A stretch of 64,000 nt of DNA from Haloarchaeobius sp. FL176. Lineage in GTDB: Archaea; Halobacteriota; Halobacteria; Halobacteriales; Natrialbaceae. Position 1 is the stretch's first letter; every line of letters begins with the position of its first letter. Shown here piece after piece: positions 1 to 9,597 of the stretch. The stretch spans positions 1 to 64,000 of the forward strand of contig NZ_JANJYH010000008.1 of assembly GCF_024609245.1 (NCBI RefSeq). Reading direction: 5' to 3'. The position numbers and the translations under genes are program-made. The notes below the pieces were generated by a model. That model was not told the DNA's origin. It ran no database searches and saw nothing but the letters and a program-made list of their open reading frames with translations.

Positions 1-167
1 ACGCCGACATCGAGGTCAGCGACGAGGGCGAACTGCCGTGGACCCAGCGCCTGGACATGACCGCGTTCCAGGAAGACACGGGCTACGAAGTCGAGTACGG
101 CCTCGAAGCTGGCTTCCGCAAGTACATTGCCGTCCTCCGCGAAGAAGCTGGACTGGACCCGCTGTAG
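1..167 (+). CDS. NAD-dependent epimerase/dehydratase, C-terminal end (partial)
   Basis: The reading frame is open from the window edge (first complete codon at position 3) to a TAG at 165-167. It gives 54 residues ending in ...EEAGLDPL. The stretch LPWTQRLDMT, followed by a GYEVEYGLEAG segment and a final amphipathic helix, resembles the C-terminus of extended short-chain dehydrogenases of the sugar-nucleotide epimerase type, where a G-Y-x-P/V-x-Y-x-L-E-x-G motif precedes the last helix. The Rossmann fold and catalytic residues lie outside the window, so the substrate cannot be named. The family call rests only on this tail. Confidence 0.55.
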   Translation, partial: ADIEVSDEGELPWTQRLDMTAFQEDTGYEVEYGLEAGFRKYIAVLREEAGLDPL

Positions 168-409
168 GCGGACTGACGCTCGGGTAGTCAGCGCGATAAC
201 AGCGAGGAAGGTGGACAGCACGCACGGACCTGACTGCGGAAGACCCCGTCAGCCAGTCACGTTCCTCGAACCAGTATCGCTGCCTCACAACGTGTTATCG
301 CGTATCGGGGTGAGCTACTCGCCCGTTGTCCAACACGGAGGTCGTCGTGCTCCCATCGAGCTGCCGGGAGGTCGCACGGCCCTGTACCACGCAGTCGCAG
401 GTAGCTGAA

Positions 410-1144
410 TCAGTATCCGTCGACGTCGTCGACCTCGTTCTTCCAGACCTTCTCCTCGCCGATGAACCGGGGGCGCTCCTCGACGTCGAGGAAGTTGTTC
501 ACGTCCTCTCGGGCCTCTGCAGCCACCTCACGAGTCGGGTCGTAGTCCCGGCTGCCCTCGCTGCCGAGGGCTTCGTGAAGGTCGTCGAGGGTCTCGAAGT
601 AGAGTTCTGCGACGCCGTCGAACTCGGCGTTCTCGGGGTCGGTCGGGTACACCGTCTGGTAGCGCACGACACCCTCGATATCCTTCGCCAGCGGCGAGTG
701 GTTGTTCTCCCAGTACTCGCGGAACTCCTCGTGGCTCATGCCGTCCTTGCGGACCAGCAGTGCCGAATGCTTGTAGAGGCCGTCGGTGTCGCCGTCGACC
801 TCGTCTTTCCAGACCTTCTCCTCGCCGATGAATCGAGGGCGCTCCTCGACGTCGAGGAAGTTGTTCACGTCCTCGCGCGCTTGGGCGGCGACCTCCCGCG
901 TGGGGTCGTAATCACGACTGCCCTCACTGCCGAGAGCCTCGTGGAGGTCGTCCAGTGTCTCGAAGTACAGCTCCGCGATACCGTCGAACTCGGCGTTCTC
1001 GGGGTCGGTCGGGTACACCGTCTGGTAGCGGACGACGCCTTCGATGTCCTTCGCCAGCGGCGAGTGGTTGTTCTCCCAGTACTCGCGGAACTCCTCGTGC
1101 GTCAGGTCGTCCTTGCGGACGAGCAACGCTACGTGCTTGAACAT
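410..1144 (-). CDS. Protein with two nearly identical EthD-type domains
   Basis: The 244-residue protein consists of two copies of one about 120-residue unit (residues 1-120 and 124-244). Each carries the EthD/dimeric alpha-beta barrel hallmark L-x-R-K-D, then HEEFREYWENNHSPLAK. The copies differ at only a handful of positions, for example DDLTHEE versus GMSHEE and FDGI versus FDGV. EthD proteins are small ferredoxin-like-fold proteins that usually form a barrel by dimerising, so a tandem copy may fold as an intramolecular dimer. They often sit with catabolic genes, but no enzymatic role can be assigned here. A T-rich TATA-like box at about 1171-1180 lies about 27 bases upstream, suggesting a leaderless transcript. 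The next gene upstream on the same strand is an IclR regulator. Confidence 0.85.
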   Translation of the reverse strand: MFKHVALLVRKDDLTHEEFREYWENNHSPLAKDIEGVVRYQTVYPTDPENAEFDGIAELYFETLDDLHEALGSEGSRDYDPTREVAAQAREDVNNFLDVEERPRFIGEEKVWKDEVDGDTDGLYKHSALLVRKDGMSHEEFREYWENNHSPLAKDIEGVVRYQTVYPTDPENAEFDGVAELYFETLDDLHEALGSEGSRDYDPTREVAAEAREDVNNFLDVEERPRFIGEEKVWKNEVDDVDGY

Positions 1145-1254
1145 GCAGATGGAGAATCAGGGGGCGTACACAAAAAACATCGCATAGCCCCGATCGTACC
1201 GGACGAGCTACTGGTGGAAGGACGGTAAGGTACCGGTCGATCACCGTGTTCGAG

Positions 1255-2037
1255 TCAGCCGTTCGTGCCGTAACGGAGGCTGATGTGGATCTCGTCGAGC
1301 GCAGCGAGCAGCTTGTCGGGGAGCTCTTCGTTGAGGAGCGAGTCCTTCACCCGATGCGCGGGCCCGGAGACACTGATTGCACCGACGGGGTAGCCATCCT
1401 CGTCGCGGATGGGTGCGCCGACCGCGTTGAGACCCGTTACGGACTCGCCGATGTTGAACGCGTAGCCGCGGTCACGGATCTCTGCGAGCTCCTCGCGGAG
1501 GGCCTCCTCGGACGTGATGGTGCTATCGGTCCGTTCTTCGAGCTCCCGGCGTTCGAGGATCGTGTCGAGTTCGTCGTCCGGGAGGAACGCCAGAATCGAC
1601 TTCCCGGCGGCGAGCTGGTGAAGGTCACGCCGCTGTCCAACCTGCGCGGATGTCTCCAGCGGGTTGTCACCGTGCGCTTTGTACAGGTGCACACTGTAGT
1701 CCTCCTCTTTCGCGATGAGCCAGACCTTCTCCCCCGTCGTCTCGGCGAGTCGGTCGACCTGCTGTCGTGCGACGTCGTAGAACTCGACGTACTCGCGGGC
1801 CCGCCGTCCGAAGTCCAGCAGTCTGAGGCCGAGAGAGAAGGTTCCGTCCTCGTCCCGGACGATGAGGTCGTTGGCCTCCAGGGTAAGGAGATGTCGGTGG
1901 ATAGTACTCCGTGCGATGTCGAACTCCTCGGTCAGGTCGGCCAGGGACTGCCCTGGGTTCGACTTCAGGGCTTCGAGAATGCGGATGGAGTACTCCGTCG
2001 TCTTCACGGGACGGTTGACGGAATCGGGAGGTGACAT
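1255..2037 (-). CDS. IclR-family transcriptional regulator
   Basis: The protein has 260 residues. The N-terminus holds an IclR winged helix (YSIRILEALKSNPGQSLADL, then a recognition helix with ARSTIHRHLLTL). The C-terminal two thirds is the GAF-like effector domain, with the typical G-x-A-I-S-V-S-G-P motif near the end. IclR proteins bind small aromatic or carbon metabolites and control neighbouring catabolic operons; in haloarchaea they often control sugar or aromatic degradation. I chose the ATG at 2037 because the longer frame back to 2127 is not protein-like, and an AT-rich box at about 2064-2073 fits a promoter directly upstream. It is transcribed towards the EthD gene and may control it. 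Confidence 0.9.
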   Translation of the reverse strand: MSPPDSVNRPVKTTEYSIRILEALKSNPGQSLADLTEEFDIARSTIHRHLLTLEANDLIVRDEDGTFSLGLRLLDFGRRAREYVEFYDVARQQVDRLAETTGEKVWLIAKEEDYSVHLYKAHGDNPLETSAQVGQRRDLHQLAAGKSILAFLPDDELDTILERRELEERTDSTITSEEALREELAEIRDRGYAFNIGESVTGLNAVGAPIRDEDGYPVGAISVSGPAHRVKDSLLNEELPDKLLAALDEIHISLRYGTNG

Positions 2038-2738
2038 ACCGGGACCGTACAGCGTGACGGGAGTTAATACTTGGCACTGAATCCAAGCCACCGGGACAAC
2101 ATAGCCGAAACGGTGGTGTGTGCCCATCCGAACCGAACACCATCGTTAGCCCGCAGTCGTGGTACTGGTTCGGAACATCTACTGGCACACGATGCGACCC
2201 GACAAATGTCCGAATAGATTGGATAAACAAGTAACAGTCGTACTGCAAGTTTCTGTGAATTCTACCCGATACTTTCTGTCGAAACAGACGTTCAGTCATT
2301 TCTACCATCGTGAGCTGAATCAGCGGGGTACCGTGAAACCAGCGAATATTGTAGATAGACCACATCCGAGCGGGCATTCAGAAAATCATGTGTGTTGTTA
2401 CCAATAGTTACACACGAGAACGGCCACCATCCGAATTATTTGAACTCCAAGAGACGCGTTACAGCTACGCGCTCGTAACAGGCAGTACGGCCGACGGATC
2501 AGGAATCGGAATCACGGAACCCGGACCCCGATTCGACAGTTCCCGTCTGGCGGTTGAATCGGCCACACGTTGGACGCCGAAACACCGCCGTCGAACACCG
2601 CCGGGGTCGCCAGGGGCAGCAGTTGCTCGGTCCAATCAGTGCTGGTGCGTCCGGGGGCGAGGCCGTTCATGGGGTGGACACAGCTTCGGCGAGTACGTTC
2701 GTCACAACTATACGGTTGTAACACAACTCGGAGTACGA
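2038..2738. other. Intergenic region, partly AT-rich
   Basis: There is no convincing gene between the IclR gene and rdfA. Positions about 2130-2460 are clearly more AT-rich than the rest of the window, which can mark a transferred or degraded segment. The open frame upstream of the rdfA start (2388-2738) has no haloarchaeal protein character and is not called. The promoter of rdfA lies at the right end. Confidence 0.5.
2701..2722 (+). promoter_or_regulatory. Inverted repeat over the rdfA TATA region
   Basis: GTCACAAC (2701-2708) and GTTGTAAC (2715-2722) form an imperfect inverted repeat with one mismatch around the spacer TATACG. The spacer has TATA-box character and lies about 25-30 bases before the rdfA ATG at 2739. 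A protein bound here would block TFB/TBP, so this is a candidate repressor or autoregulatory operator. Seen directly; the function is inferred. Confidence 0.5.
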
Positions 2739-3338
2739 ATGAGTGAAGACGGCTCCTGTGGCTGCAAGGTCGGACGTGTTACGGCAGCGTACGAGCATCC
2801 GAACGTCGACGAGTGGCTGTTCGAGGAGTGGCAAGAAGGAACCAGTATCCGCAGCCTCACCGAGGAGCTCAACGAGGAACTCATCGAGCGAAAACTAGCT
2901 GCTGTCGGCGCGAGTCGCCTCGAGTGGAGCAAAACCCCGGTGTACGAGGCCCTGCACACCGACGAGCTGAGCGAACCGGAGACCATCGAGATCCGGCGGG
3001 AACTCGAACGGGCCGGTGTCGATGTCGAACAGCTCAGCGCGGACCTGGTTTCACACCAGACGGTGTATCGACATCTCAAGAACTGTCTGGGAGCAGCCGG
3101 GCCGGAGGAGAAAACCGCCGAAGAACGACGGGAGAAGGCCCGGAACAGGATCTACGCGCTCCAACAACGGGCATCGGTAGTGACCGATTCGACGGTCGAG
3201 TCCTTGCAGAAAGCCGGTGTGACGGACATCGGTGACCCAGAGGTGCTCGTGGACATCAACGTCGTCTGCCGCGACTGCGGGCAGTCGATGGATCTCGACC
3301 AGCTGTTGACCAGCGGCTGTGACTGTACCGAGGGTTGA
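2739..3338 (+). CDS. rdfA: Rod-determining factor RdfA-like protein
   Basis: The 199-residue protein has cysteine pairs at both ends: GSCGCKVG near the N-terminus and a C-terminal CRDCGQ...GCDC zinc-ribbon-like segment. Between them is a helical region with VDEWLFEEWQ and LVSHQTVYRHLK. This layout and the following SMC-related gene match haloarchaeal RdfA, a protein required for the rod shape in Haloferax volcanii. Biochemical function is unclear; the zinc motifs and a helix-turn-helix-like middle suggest nucleic-acid or protein binding. I chose the ATG at 2739 because the palindromic promoter sits just upstream. The SMC-related gene follows after 52 bases, so the two probably share a transcript. 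Confidence 0.8.
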   Translation: MSEDGSCGCKVGRVTAAYEHPNVDEWLFEEWQEGTSIRSLTEELNEELIERKLAAVGASRLEWSKTPVYEALHTDELSEPETIEIRRELERAGVDVEQLSADLVSHQTVYRHLKNCLGAAGPEEKTAEERREKARNRIYALQQRASVVTDSTVESLQKAGVTDIGDPEVLVDINVVCRDCGQSMDLDQLLTSGCDCTEG

Positions 3339-3390
3339 AAGGGGGAGAGCAGACAAAAGAGCTATTAGCTATCCTCATTAGGTAGGATGC

Positions 3391-5349
3391 ATGCTAAATA
3401 CCGCTTCTATACACGGGGAGCTCTCTCTCCACGTGGAGAACATCGGTGGAATCTCGGAAACCGACGTAACCCTCTCCGAGGGCGTCACTGTGCTCGAAGG
3501 GCGCAACGCGACGAACCGGACGTCGTTCCTCCAGGCGTTGATGGCTGCGATGGGCAGCGACCAGTACACGCTGAAGGGGGATGCGGCGGAGGGCCGTGTG
3601 GAGCTATCGCTTGGTGACACGGTGGTCGAGCGTCGATTCGAGCGCCGGAACGGCTCGGTGCACGCGACAGGGTCGGGCTACCTCGACGAACCCGAAGTGG
3701 CTGAACTGTTCGCGTTCCTCCTCGAGGAAAACGCGGCCCGGAGGGCCGTCGCTCGCGGGGACAATCTCCACGAACTCCTCACTCGGCCGATCGACACCGA
3801 CGAAATCGAGGCCGAAATCGAACTGCTGCAGGCGGAGAAGCGGAATATCGACGACCGGCTCTCGTCGATGGAGGAACGGGAACGCGAACTGGTCGATCTC
3901 GAACGTCGCAAGCAGGAACTGCAGCCGAAGATCGAGGAGCACGAGACGCAGCTCGACGAACTGGAAGCCGAAATCGAGGAGGCAGACCTGGATGTCGCTG
4001 CCGAACGGGAGTCGAAAGCGGCTATCGAGGACCAACTGGACACTCTGAAAGACCACCGGACCCAGCTGGAGGACACCCGGTTCGAGCTCGAGACGATTCA
4101 CGAGACGATCGCCTCGTTGGAGACAGAACGAGAGGAGAAGCGCGACCGCCGCGAGGAGCTGACAGGACAGCCGGACACGGATATCGACTCCCTGCGGGCC
4201 GAGCTCGACGACTTTCGTGACCGAAAGCGCGAGGTGAACTCTCAGATGAACGAGCTCCAGAGCATCGTCCAGTTCAACGAGGAGATGCTCGCGGGGACGG
4301 ACAGTGAGATATCAGCAGTCCTCGAAGATGCGGGCGACGAGGGCACTGCCACCTCGCCCACGGACCAGTTGCTCGAGAGCGACGGCACTGTCACGTGTTG
4401 GACGTGTGGCTCCCAGGTGGCCCGAGACGATATCGAGGAGACACTCGACCGACTCCGTTCGCTTCGACGAGAAAAACTAACAGAACGCCGAACAATTCAA
4501 GAAAAGATAGACGAAGTGAAAGACCGCGTATCCAAGGTCGAGACGGTCGCGGACGAACTCGACACACTCGACGAACGCCTGGCCGAGATCGATGTCCAGC
4601 TTGAAGCAAAGCGTGAACGGGTCACAGAACTCGAAACGCGGCGTGAGCAGCTCCACGGCGAGATCGACGAACTGGAGTCTACCATCGAGCAGGACCCGCC
4701 CTCGAACTACGACGACGTCTTGCAGCTCCACAAACAGGCGAACAGGGTCGAGCTGCAGCTCGAACAGATGGAGACGGATCTCGACTCGGTCGAATCGGAG
4801 ATCGACGAGATCGAGACACTCCTCGCGGACAGACAGCAGTACGAGGACCGTCGGGACCAGATCGGCGAGGAACTCGACGAACTCCGGACCCGAATCGACC
4901 GCATCGAGGAACAGGCTGTTTCGGAGTTCAACCACCACATGGCCAAGATTCTGGAGCTCCTCGAATACGAGAACATCACTCGAGTGTGGATCGACCGTCA
5001 GGAACGAGAGACCAGCCAAGGCCGACAGACGGTTCAGGAGACCACCTTCGAGCTTCACGTCGTCCGAGAGGCCGACTCCGGCGAGGCATACGAGGGGACT
5101 ATCGACACGCTCAGTGAGAGCGAGCGCGAGGTCGTCGGGCTGGTCGTCGCGCTGGCTGGATACCTCGTTCACGACCTTCAGGAGACGGTTCCGATAATGC
5201 TCCTGGACTCGTTGGAAGCCATCGACGGAGCCCGCATCTCGAAGCTCGTCGAGTACTTCGCAGACCACTCGGAGTTCTTGGTCGTCGCGCTGCTTCCGGA
5301 GGACGCGAGTGAGGTCACTGCCGGACAGGAGGTCGTAACGGAGATATAG
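3391..5349 (+). CDS. Archaea-specific SMC-related protein
   Basis: This is a 652-residue SMC/Rad50-like protein. An N-terminal ATPase half is followed by about 400 residues of charged coiled coil, interrupted at residues 336-339 by a C-W-T-C motif that looks like a Rad50 zinc hook. The C-terminus carries a signature-like LSESEREVVG and a Walker B-like IMLLDSLEAID. The P-loop is degenerate (EGRNATNRTSFLQAL): the canonical lysine and glycines are absent, which as far as I recall is usual for this archaeal family. Homologues accompany rdfA in haloarchaea and are linked to cell-shape control rather than chromosome condensation. Start at 3391, where G-rich sequence precedes the ATG. Confidence 0.9.
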   Translation: MLNTASIHGELSLHVENIGGISETDVTLSEGVTVLEGRNATNRTSFLQALMAAMGSDQYTLKGDAAEGRVELSLGDTVVERRFERRNGSVHATGSGYLDEPEVAELFAFLLEENAARRAVARGDNLHELLTRPIDTDEIEAEIELLQAEKRNIDDRLSSMEERERELVDLERRKQELQPKIEEHETQLDELEAEIEEADLDVAAERESKAAIEDQLDTLKDHRTQLEDTRFELETIHETIASLETEREEKRDRREELTGQPDTDIDSLRAELDDFRDRKREVNSQMNELQSIVQFNEEMLAGTDSEISAVLEDAGDEGTATSPTDQLLESDGTVTCWTCGSQVARDDIEETLDRLRSLRREKLTERRTIQEKIDEVKDRVSKVETVADELDTLDERLAEIDVQLEAKRERVTELETRREQLHGEIDELESTIEQDPPSNYDDVLQLHKQANRVELQLEQMETDLDSVESEIDEIETLLADRQQYEDRRDQIGEELDELRTRIDRIEEQAVSEFNHHMAKILELLEYENITRVWIDRQERETSQGRQTVQETTFELHVVREADSGEAYEGTIDTLSESEREVVGLVVALAGYLVHDLQETVPIMLLDSLEAIDGARISKLVEYFADHSEFLVVALLPEDASEVTAGQEVVTEI

Positions 5350-5884
5350 ACTCTATCGGAGGGACGGTTCCGGACAGTGTTCGATAGCAGTCGACTGGAC
5401 AGGTGGAGTGCTGCAGTCGTGTCTCTCCCAGCGGCCATCGGTCACGACTGCACCGACAGCAGGAGTAGCCCGGTCGGTGAAAGCGAGAAGCCACACGCCA
5501 CTATGGAACTCAGCATCAATCGGTGTACAGAAATACCACTTCTCAATATTACCTTGAAATTCTATAACTTTGGGGCGGTTGACCGTGATTGGCGGTCAGC
5601 CAGATCTGGGTTTCCAGCACGAGTTACAGCCCACAGCGAGTGGCCGACGAACAGCGATGCTGCGGTCGCCAGCAGCGCTCGACGGTCGATGGGTAGCGAA
5701 GCGTCGGTCATCGTCGGTCACTCGCTGTCGGTGTGCGGTTCGAAGACCGTTCGGCCCTCCGTCCGTGGCAGTCGTTCCTATCTCTGCCTCGGTGCATCTG
5801 CCATGGTCCCCCGTTCTCGGGGAGCTCTCAGGTACCCCAACCCACGAGGGGACCAGCGTACCGAGAGAGCAGGGCGGTTCGTCC
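5350..5884. other. Intergenic region between convergent genes
   Basis: No supported gene. A short AT-rich patch lies at about 5515-5575. Both strands hold only arginine-rich open frames typical of non-coding GC-rich DNA. It separates the SMC-related gene from the convergent ABC exporter operon, so it must contain both terminators, but I see no strong hairpin. Confidence 0.5.
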
Positions 5885-7729
5885 TCAATCGCCCGCGGCT
5901 TCGAGCGCACCGACCTGCACGTTCCAGAGGTTCGCGTAGGGCCCGTTCGCGTCGACGAGTTCGTCGTGTGTCCCCGACTCGGCGACCACGCCGGAGTCGA
6001 GGACGACGATCTGGTCCGCGTGGCGGACGGTGGAGAGCCGATGGGCGACGACGAACGTCGTCCGGTCCGCGGTGATGTCGGCGAGGTGCTCCTGGACCAG
6101 ACGCTCGGTCTCGGTGTCGACGTGACTCGTCGCCTCGTCGAGCACCAGTAGCTCCGGGTCGCCGACGACCGCGCGAGCGATGGCGAGACGCTGGCGCTGG
6201 CCGCCCGAGAGCGACGTGCCCTGCTCGCCGAGTTCGGTGTCGTAGCCCGCAGGGAGGCCGGTGACGAACTCGTGGGCGCCGGCGACCGCGGCGGCAGCCT
6301 GCACCTCGTCGTCGGTCGCCTCCCCCTGGGGCGCACCCGCAGCGATGTTCTCGCGGACCGTTCCGTCGAACAGGAACGAGTCTTGGTCGACGTAGCCGAC
6401 CTGCTCGCGGAGCGACTGCGGTGCGACGTCCTCGAGGTCGTGGCCGCCGACGTGGACCCGTCCCTCGTCCGTGTCGTGGTACTTGAGGAGCAGGTCGAGC
6501 AGCGTGGACTTGCCCGCGCCGGTGGCACCGACGATACCGACGGTCGCGCCGGGAGCCACGTCGAGGTCGATCCCGTCGAGCACCCGCTGGTCAGTCCCGG
6601 AGTAGGTGAACGAGACGCCGTCGAACTCGACGCTCGGGCTGTCGAGCGTGACGTGTTCGCCGTGGTCGCCACCGGTCCGGGCATCACGTGCCGTGAGACC
6701 GCCGACTCGTTTCGCCGCGGCCTTCGCGCCCTTGTAGCCGTTGATGAGTCCACCGAGGTTCTTCAGCGGAGGCGTCATCCGCTCCAGGTAGAACAGGAAC
6801 GGGACGAGCTCCCCGGCAGTGAGCGTGCCGGAGAAGAACAGCGGTGGGCCGACAGTGATCCACTGCACGCCGATGGCGACGACGAACACGAGCCAGACAC
6901 CCGCGACGAGCCGGTTGAGCGGTGCCTGCCGGATGGAGAGCCGCCGGTTCTCGAGTCGGGCGTCGGTGTACTCGCGTGAGGACTGCGTTATCCGCCGTCG
7001 TTCGGCGTCCTCGGCGGTGTTCGCCTTGATGACGTCGAGACCACCGAGCGCCGTGGCCAGCAGCGCGTTCAGGCCGCCGCGCTCGGTGCGGATGTCGTCC
7101 TGAATCGGCTCCACCTGCTTGGAGAACCACAGGTTCGTGGCGGCCAAGACCGGCGCAGAGCACAGCACGAACAGCGCGAGCTGGACGTTCAGCAACCCCA
7201 TGTAGACGAAGGCGCTCACGAGCGTGGTGAGTGCCCAGATGCTCGCCTCGATGAGCTTGTTGAAGAACGTGTCCAGCTGGTTCACGTCGTCGTTCAGCGC
7301 GCTGATGACGTTCCCGGTGCGGTGCTCGTCGAAGAACGACAGGTCGAAGCGGACGACGCGGGAGAACGAGCCGGTCCGCAACTCGTGGAGGAATCGCTGG
7401 GTGTAGAGTCCGAAGCAGTACTCGCCGACGAACGAGAGGAAGTGCGTCACGAGGTTCGTCGCGACGATGAGCCCGGTGACGAACAGGAGCAGGTCGACGG
7501 GCGCGGCCGGGACCACCGACTTCGGGAGGAACGGCAGCGCGAACGGCTGGTCGTTGAACAGCGCGTCGATGCCGAGGCCGATGAGGTAGACGTCAGCGAG
7601 GCTCAGGAAGATGGAGACGGCAGTCGAGACCATCGCGACGAGCAGCAGTGCCAGGTCGTCTCGACCGTACCGGCGCACCAGCGAGACGAGCGGGTAGTCG
7701 TCGGCCCGCTCGGAGAAGGCGTCGGTCAT
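5885..7729 (-). CDS. ABC exporter subunit (membrane and ATPase domains fused)
   Basis: The protein has 614 residues. The N-terminal half has six predicted membrane helices of the type I exporter fold (residues about 25-320). The C-terminal half is an ATPase with Walker A GIVGATGAGKST, signature LSGGQRQRLAIARA, Walker B LLVLDEATSHVD and a switch histidine in VVAHRL. It transports an unknown substrate outward across the cytoplasmic membrane. I chose the ATG at 7729: its ATGA overlaps the stop of the preceding exporter gene, so the two are translationally coupled and most likely form a heterodimer. Both subunits have complete ATP-binding motifs. Drug or lipid export is possible; nothing in the sequence decides. 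Confidence 0.93.
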   Translation of the reverse strand: MTDAFSERADDYPLVSLVRRYGRDDLALLLVAMVSTAVSIFLSLADVYLIGLGIDALFNDQPFALPFLPKSVVPAAPVDLLLFVTGLIVATNLVTHFLSFVGEYCFGLYTQRFLHELRTGSFSRVVRFDLSFFDEHRTGNVISALNDDVNQLDTFFNKLIEASIWALTTLVSAFVYMGLLNVQLALFVLCSAPVLAATNLWFSKQVEPIQDDIRTERGGLNALLATALGGLDVIKANTAEDAERRRITQSSREYTDARLENRRLSIRQAPLNRLVAGVWLVFVVAIGVQWITVGPPLFFSGTLTAGELVPFLFYLERMTPPLKNLGGLINGYKGAKAAAKRVGGLTARDARTGGDHGEHVTLDSPSVEFDGVSFTYSGTDQRVLDGIDLDVAPGATVGIVGATGAGKSTLLDLLLKYHDTDEGRVHVGGHDLEDVAPQSLREQVGYVDQDSFLFDGTVRENIAAGAPQGEATDDEVQAAAAVAGAHEFVTGLPAGYDTELGEQGTSLSGGQRQRLAIARAVVGDPELLVLDEATSHVDTETERLVQEHLADITADRTTFVVAHRLSTVRHADQIVVLDSGVVAESGTHDELVDANGPYANLWNVQVGALEAAGD

Positions 7730-9597
7730 CCGCGCACCTCCGTCTCTGCGGCGTCGGTGGTCTCGTGCGCCGCAGCCGCGACCGCACCGGTCTGAACCGC
7801 CCACAGGCCAGCGTAGCTGCCGTCCTGCTCGACGAGTTCGGCGTGGGTCCCGCGCTCGGTGACCCGACCGTCATCCAAGACGACGATGCGGTCTGCCTGT
7901 CGGACCGTCGAGAGCCGGTGGGCGACGGCGAACACGGTGCGGTCTGCGGCGACGTCGCGGAGCGTGCGCTGTATCTCGGCCTCGGTCTCGGTGTCGACGT
8001 GGCTCGTCGCCTCGTCGAACACGAGGATCTCGGGGTCGGCGAGCAGCGCGCGAGCGATGGCGAGACGCTGGCGCTGGCCGCCCGAGAGCGTCGTCCCGCG
8101 CTCGCCGACTTCGGTGTCGTAGCCGTCGGGCAGCTCGGCGACGAACTCGTGCGCACTCGCCCGTTTCGCAGCGTCCACAACGTCACTGCGGGTCGCGTCG
8201 GATCGTGCATACGCCACGTTCTCGTGGACAGTTCCGGGGAACAGGAACGGGTCCTGCCCGACGTAGCCGACGTGTTCGCGGAGGCTGTGGACCGAGTGGT
8301 CGGCGATCGGCTGGCCGTCTAGCCGAATCTCACCGGTATCAGGCTCCTGGAACCGGAGCAGGAGCTTCACGAGCGTTGACTTTCCGGCGCCGCTGTGCCC
8401 GACGATACCGACGAAGTCGCCCGCCTCGGCAGTCAGAGAGACCTCGGTGAGGGTCGACTCGTCGTCGCTGTCGTCGTCGCCCTCGCCGTAGTCGAAGGTG
8501 ACCGCGTCGTACTCGACCCCACCGTCGGTGACAGACAGCGGTGGGCCATCGTCATTGCGGGCCGTGGCCGCGTCGTGCCGCAAGAGCGGGACCACCCGTC
8601 TACTCGATGCCTGGCCGCTCTCGATCCTGTCGAGGACCTCCACGGCGAGCTTGCGGGTTGGTTCCATCAGCGAGAACGTGTACATGATGAAGGTCAGCAG
8701 GGTCCCGGCGGTCAGCGACTGGGTGAACACCGCGGGGGTGTCGGTGAGGATCCAGTAGCTTCCAACGCCGAAGAGGAACCAGACGCCGGCGACGGCGAGC
8801 AGCCACGAGACGCGGTTGTAGATCGCGCGGAGCTTCAGCGCCGACCACGCCGCGGCCTTGTACTCGCCGGACGCGTGGCCGACCCGCTCGGCCTCCCGGT
8901 CCTCGCGGACGAGCGACTTGACGGTCCGGATACCCTCGATGGCGTCCCGAAGCCGGGCGTTCAGCCGGCCGACGTTCGCCCTGACGGCGTCGTAGCGCGG
9001 TTCGAGCAGGCCGGCGTAGTACCGCGCGGTGATAGCGACGACGATAGGGAGGAGGGCCATGACGACCGCGAGGTTCCAGTTCAACAGCAGCATGAACGCG
9101 AACGCGGTGACGAGGTCGCCGCCGTACTGGACCGCTGCTCGCCCGCCGTCGAACAGGTCCTCGAGGTTGTCGACGTCGTCGTTCAGCACGCTCAGGAGGT
9201 CGCGGTCCGCGGCCTGGTGTGCCGAGAGCGGGAGCGCAGTCGCCGTCTCGAAGGCGGCCGTTCGGATGTCGTGGAGCGTCTCCAGGTTGGCACGCTCGTA
9301 GATGAGCACCCCGTACCATCGGCAGAGGCTCTCGCCGCCGACGGCGACCACGAGTGAGGCGACCACGAGCGTCGCCTGTCCCGCAGTGTCAGTCGGAATC
9401 CAGGCGTCGGGGACCAGCGGCAGGGTGAACGCCCGGCTCTCGAGGAGCAACGAGTCGAGCGCGACCCCGATGACGAGGGCGGGAACGCGTTGCAACGCGA
9501 GTGCGAGGACGACCAGCACGGTCCCCCCGACGAACTGGCGGCCGCGGCGGCGTGCGAACCGATGCAACAGGTAACGGACTGGGCTCGTTGTCGACAT
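7726..9597 (-). CDS. ABC exporter subunit (membrane and ATPase domains fused)
   Basis: A 623-residue partner of the downstream exporter gene: six membrane helices (residues about 20-330), then an ATPase with Walker A GIVGHSGAGKST, signature LSGGQRQRLAIARALL, and Walker B ILVFDEATSHVD. A short acidic insert (EGDDDSDDEST) lies ahead of the ATPase. The ATG at 9597 was preferred over the 54-codon upstream extension, which is rich in P, R and H and is not protein-like. A TATA-like CGTTTATCC at about 9680-9690 suggests a leader of roughly 60 bases. It is divergent from a winged-helix regulator that probably controls it. Confidence 0.92.
   Translation of the reverse strand: MSTTSPVRYLLHRFARRRGRQFVGGTVLVVLALALQRVPALVIGVALDSLLLESRAFTLPLVPDAWIPTDTAGQATLVVASLVVAVGGESLCRWYGVLIYERANLETLHDIRTAAFETATALPLSAHQAADRDLLSVLNDDVDNLEDLFDGGRAAVQYGGDLVTAFAFMLLLNWNLAVVMALLPIVVAITARYYAGLLEPRYDAVRANVGRLNARLRDAIEGIRTVKSLVREDREAERVGHASGEYKAAAWSALKLRAIYNRVSWLLAVAGVWFLFGVGSYWILTDTPAVFTQSLTAGTLLTFIMYTFSLMEPTRKLAVEVLDRIESGQASSRRVVPLLRHDAATARNDDGPPLSVTDGGVEYDAVTFDYGEGDDDSDDESTLTEVSLTAEAGDFVGIVGHSGAGKSTLVKLLLRFQEPDTGEIRLDGQPIADHSVHSLREHVGYVGQDPFLFPGTVHENVAYARSDATRSDVVDAAKRASAHEFVAELPDGYDTEVGERGTTLSGGQRQRLAIARALLADPEILVFDEATSHVDTETEAEIQRTLRDVAADRTVFAVAHRLSTVRQADRIVVLDDGRVTERGTHAELVEQDGSYAGLWAVQTGAVAAAAHETTDAAETEVRG

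Noticed and set aside
326-1228. A 300-codon plus-strand frame with two similar halves
   Set aside because: The internal repeat is the antisense image of the duplicated EthD domains.
2388-2738. N-terminal extension of the RdfA-like protein
   Set aside because: It crosses the TATA-containing palindrome, has no protein-like character, and family members begin near the GSCGCKVG segment.
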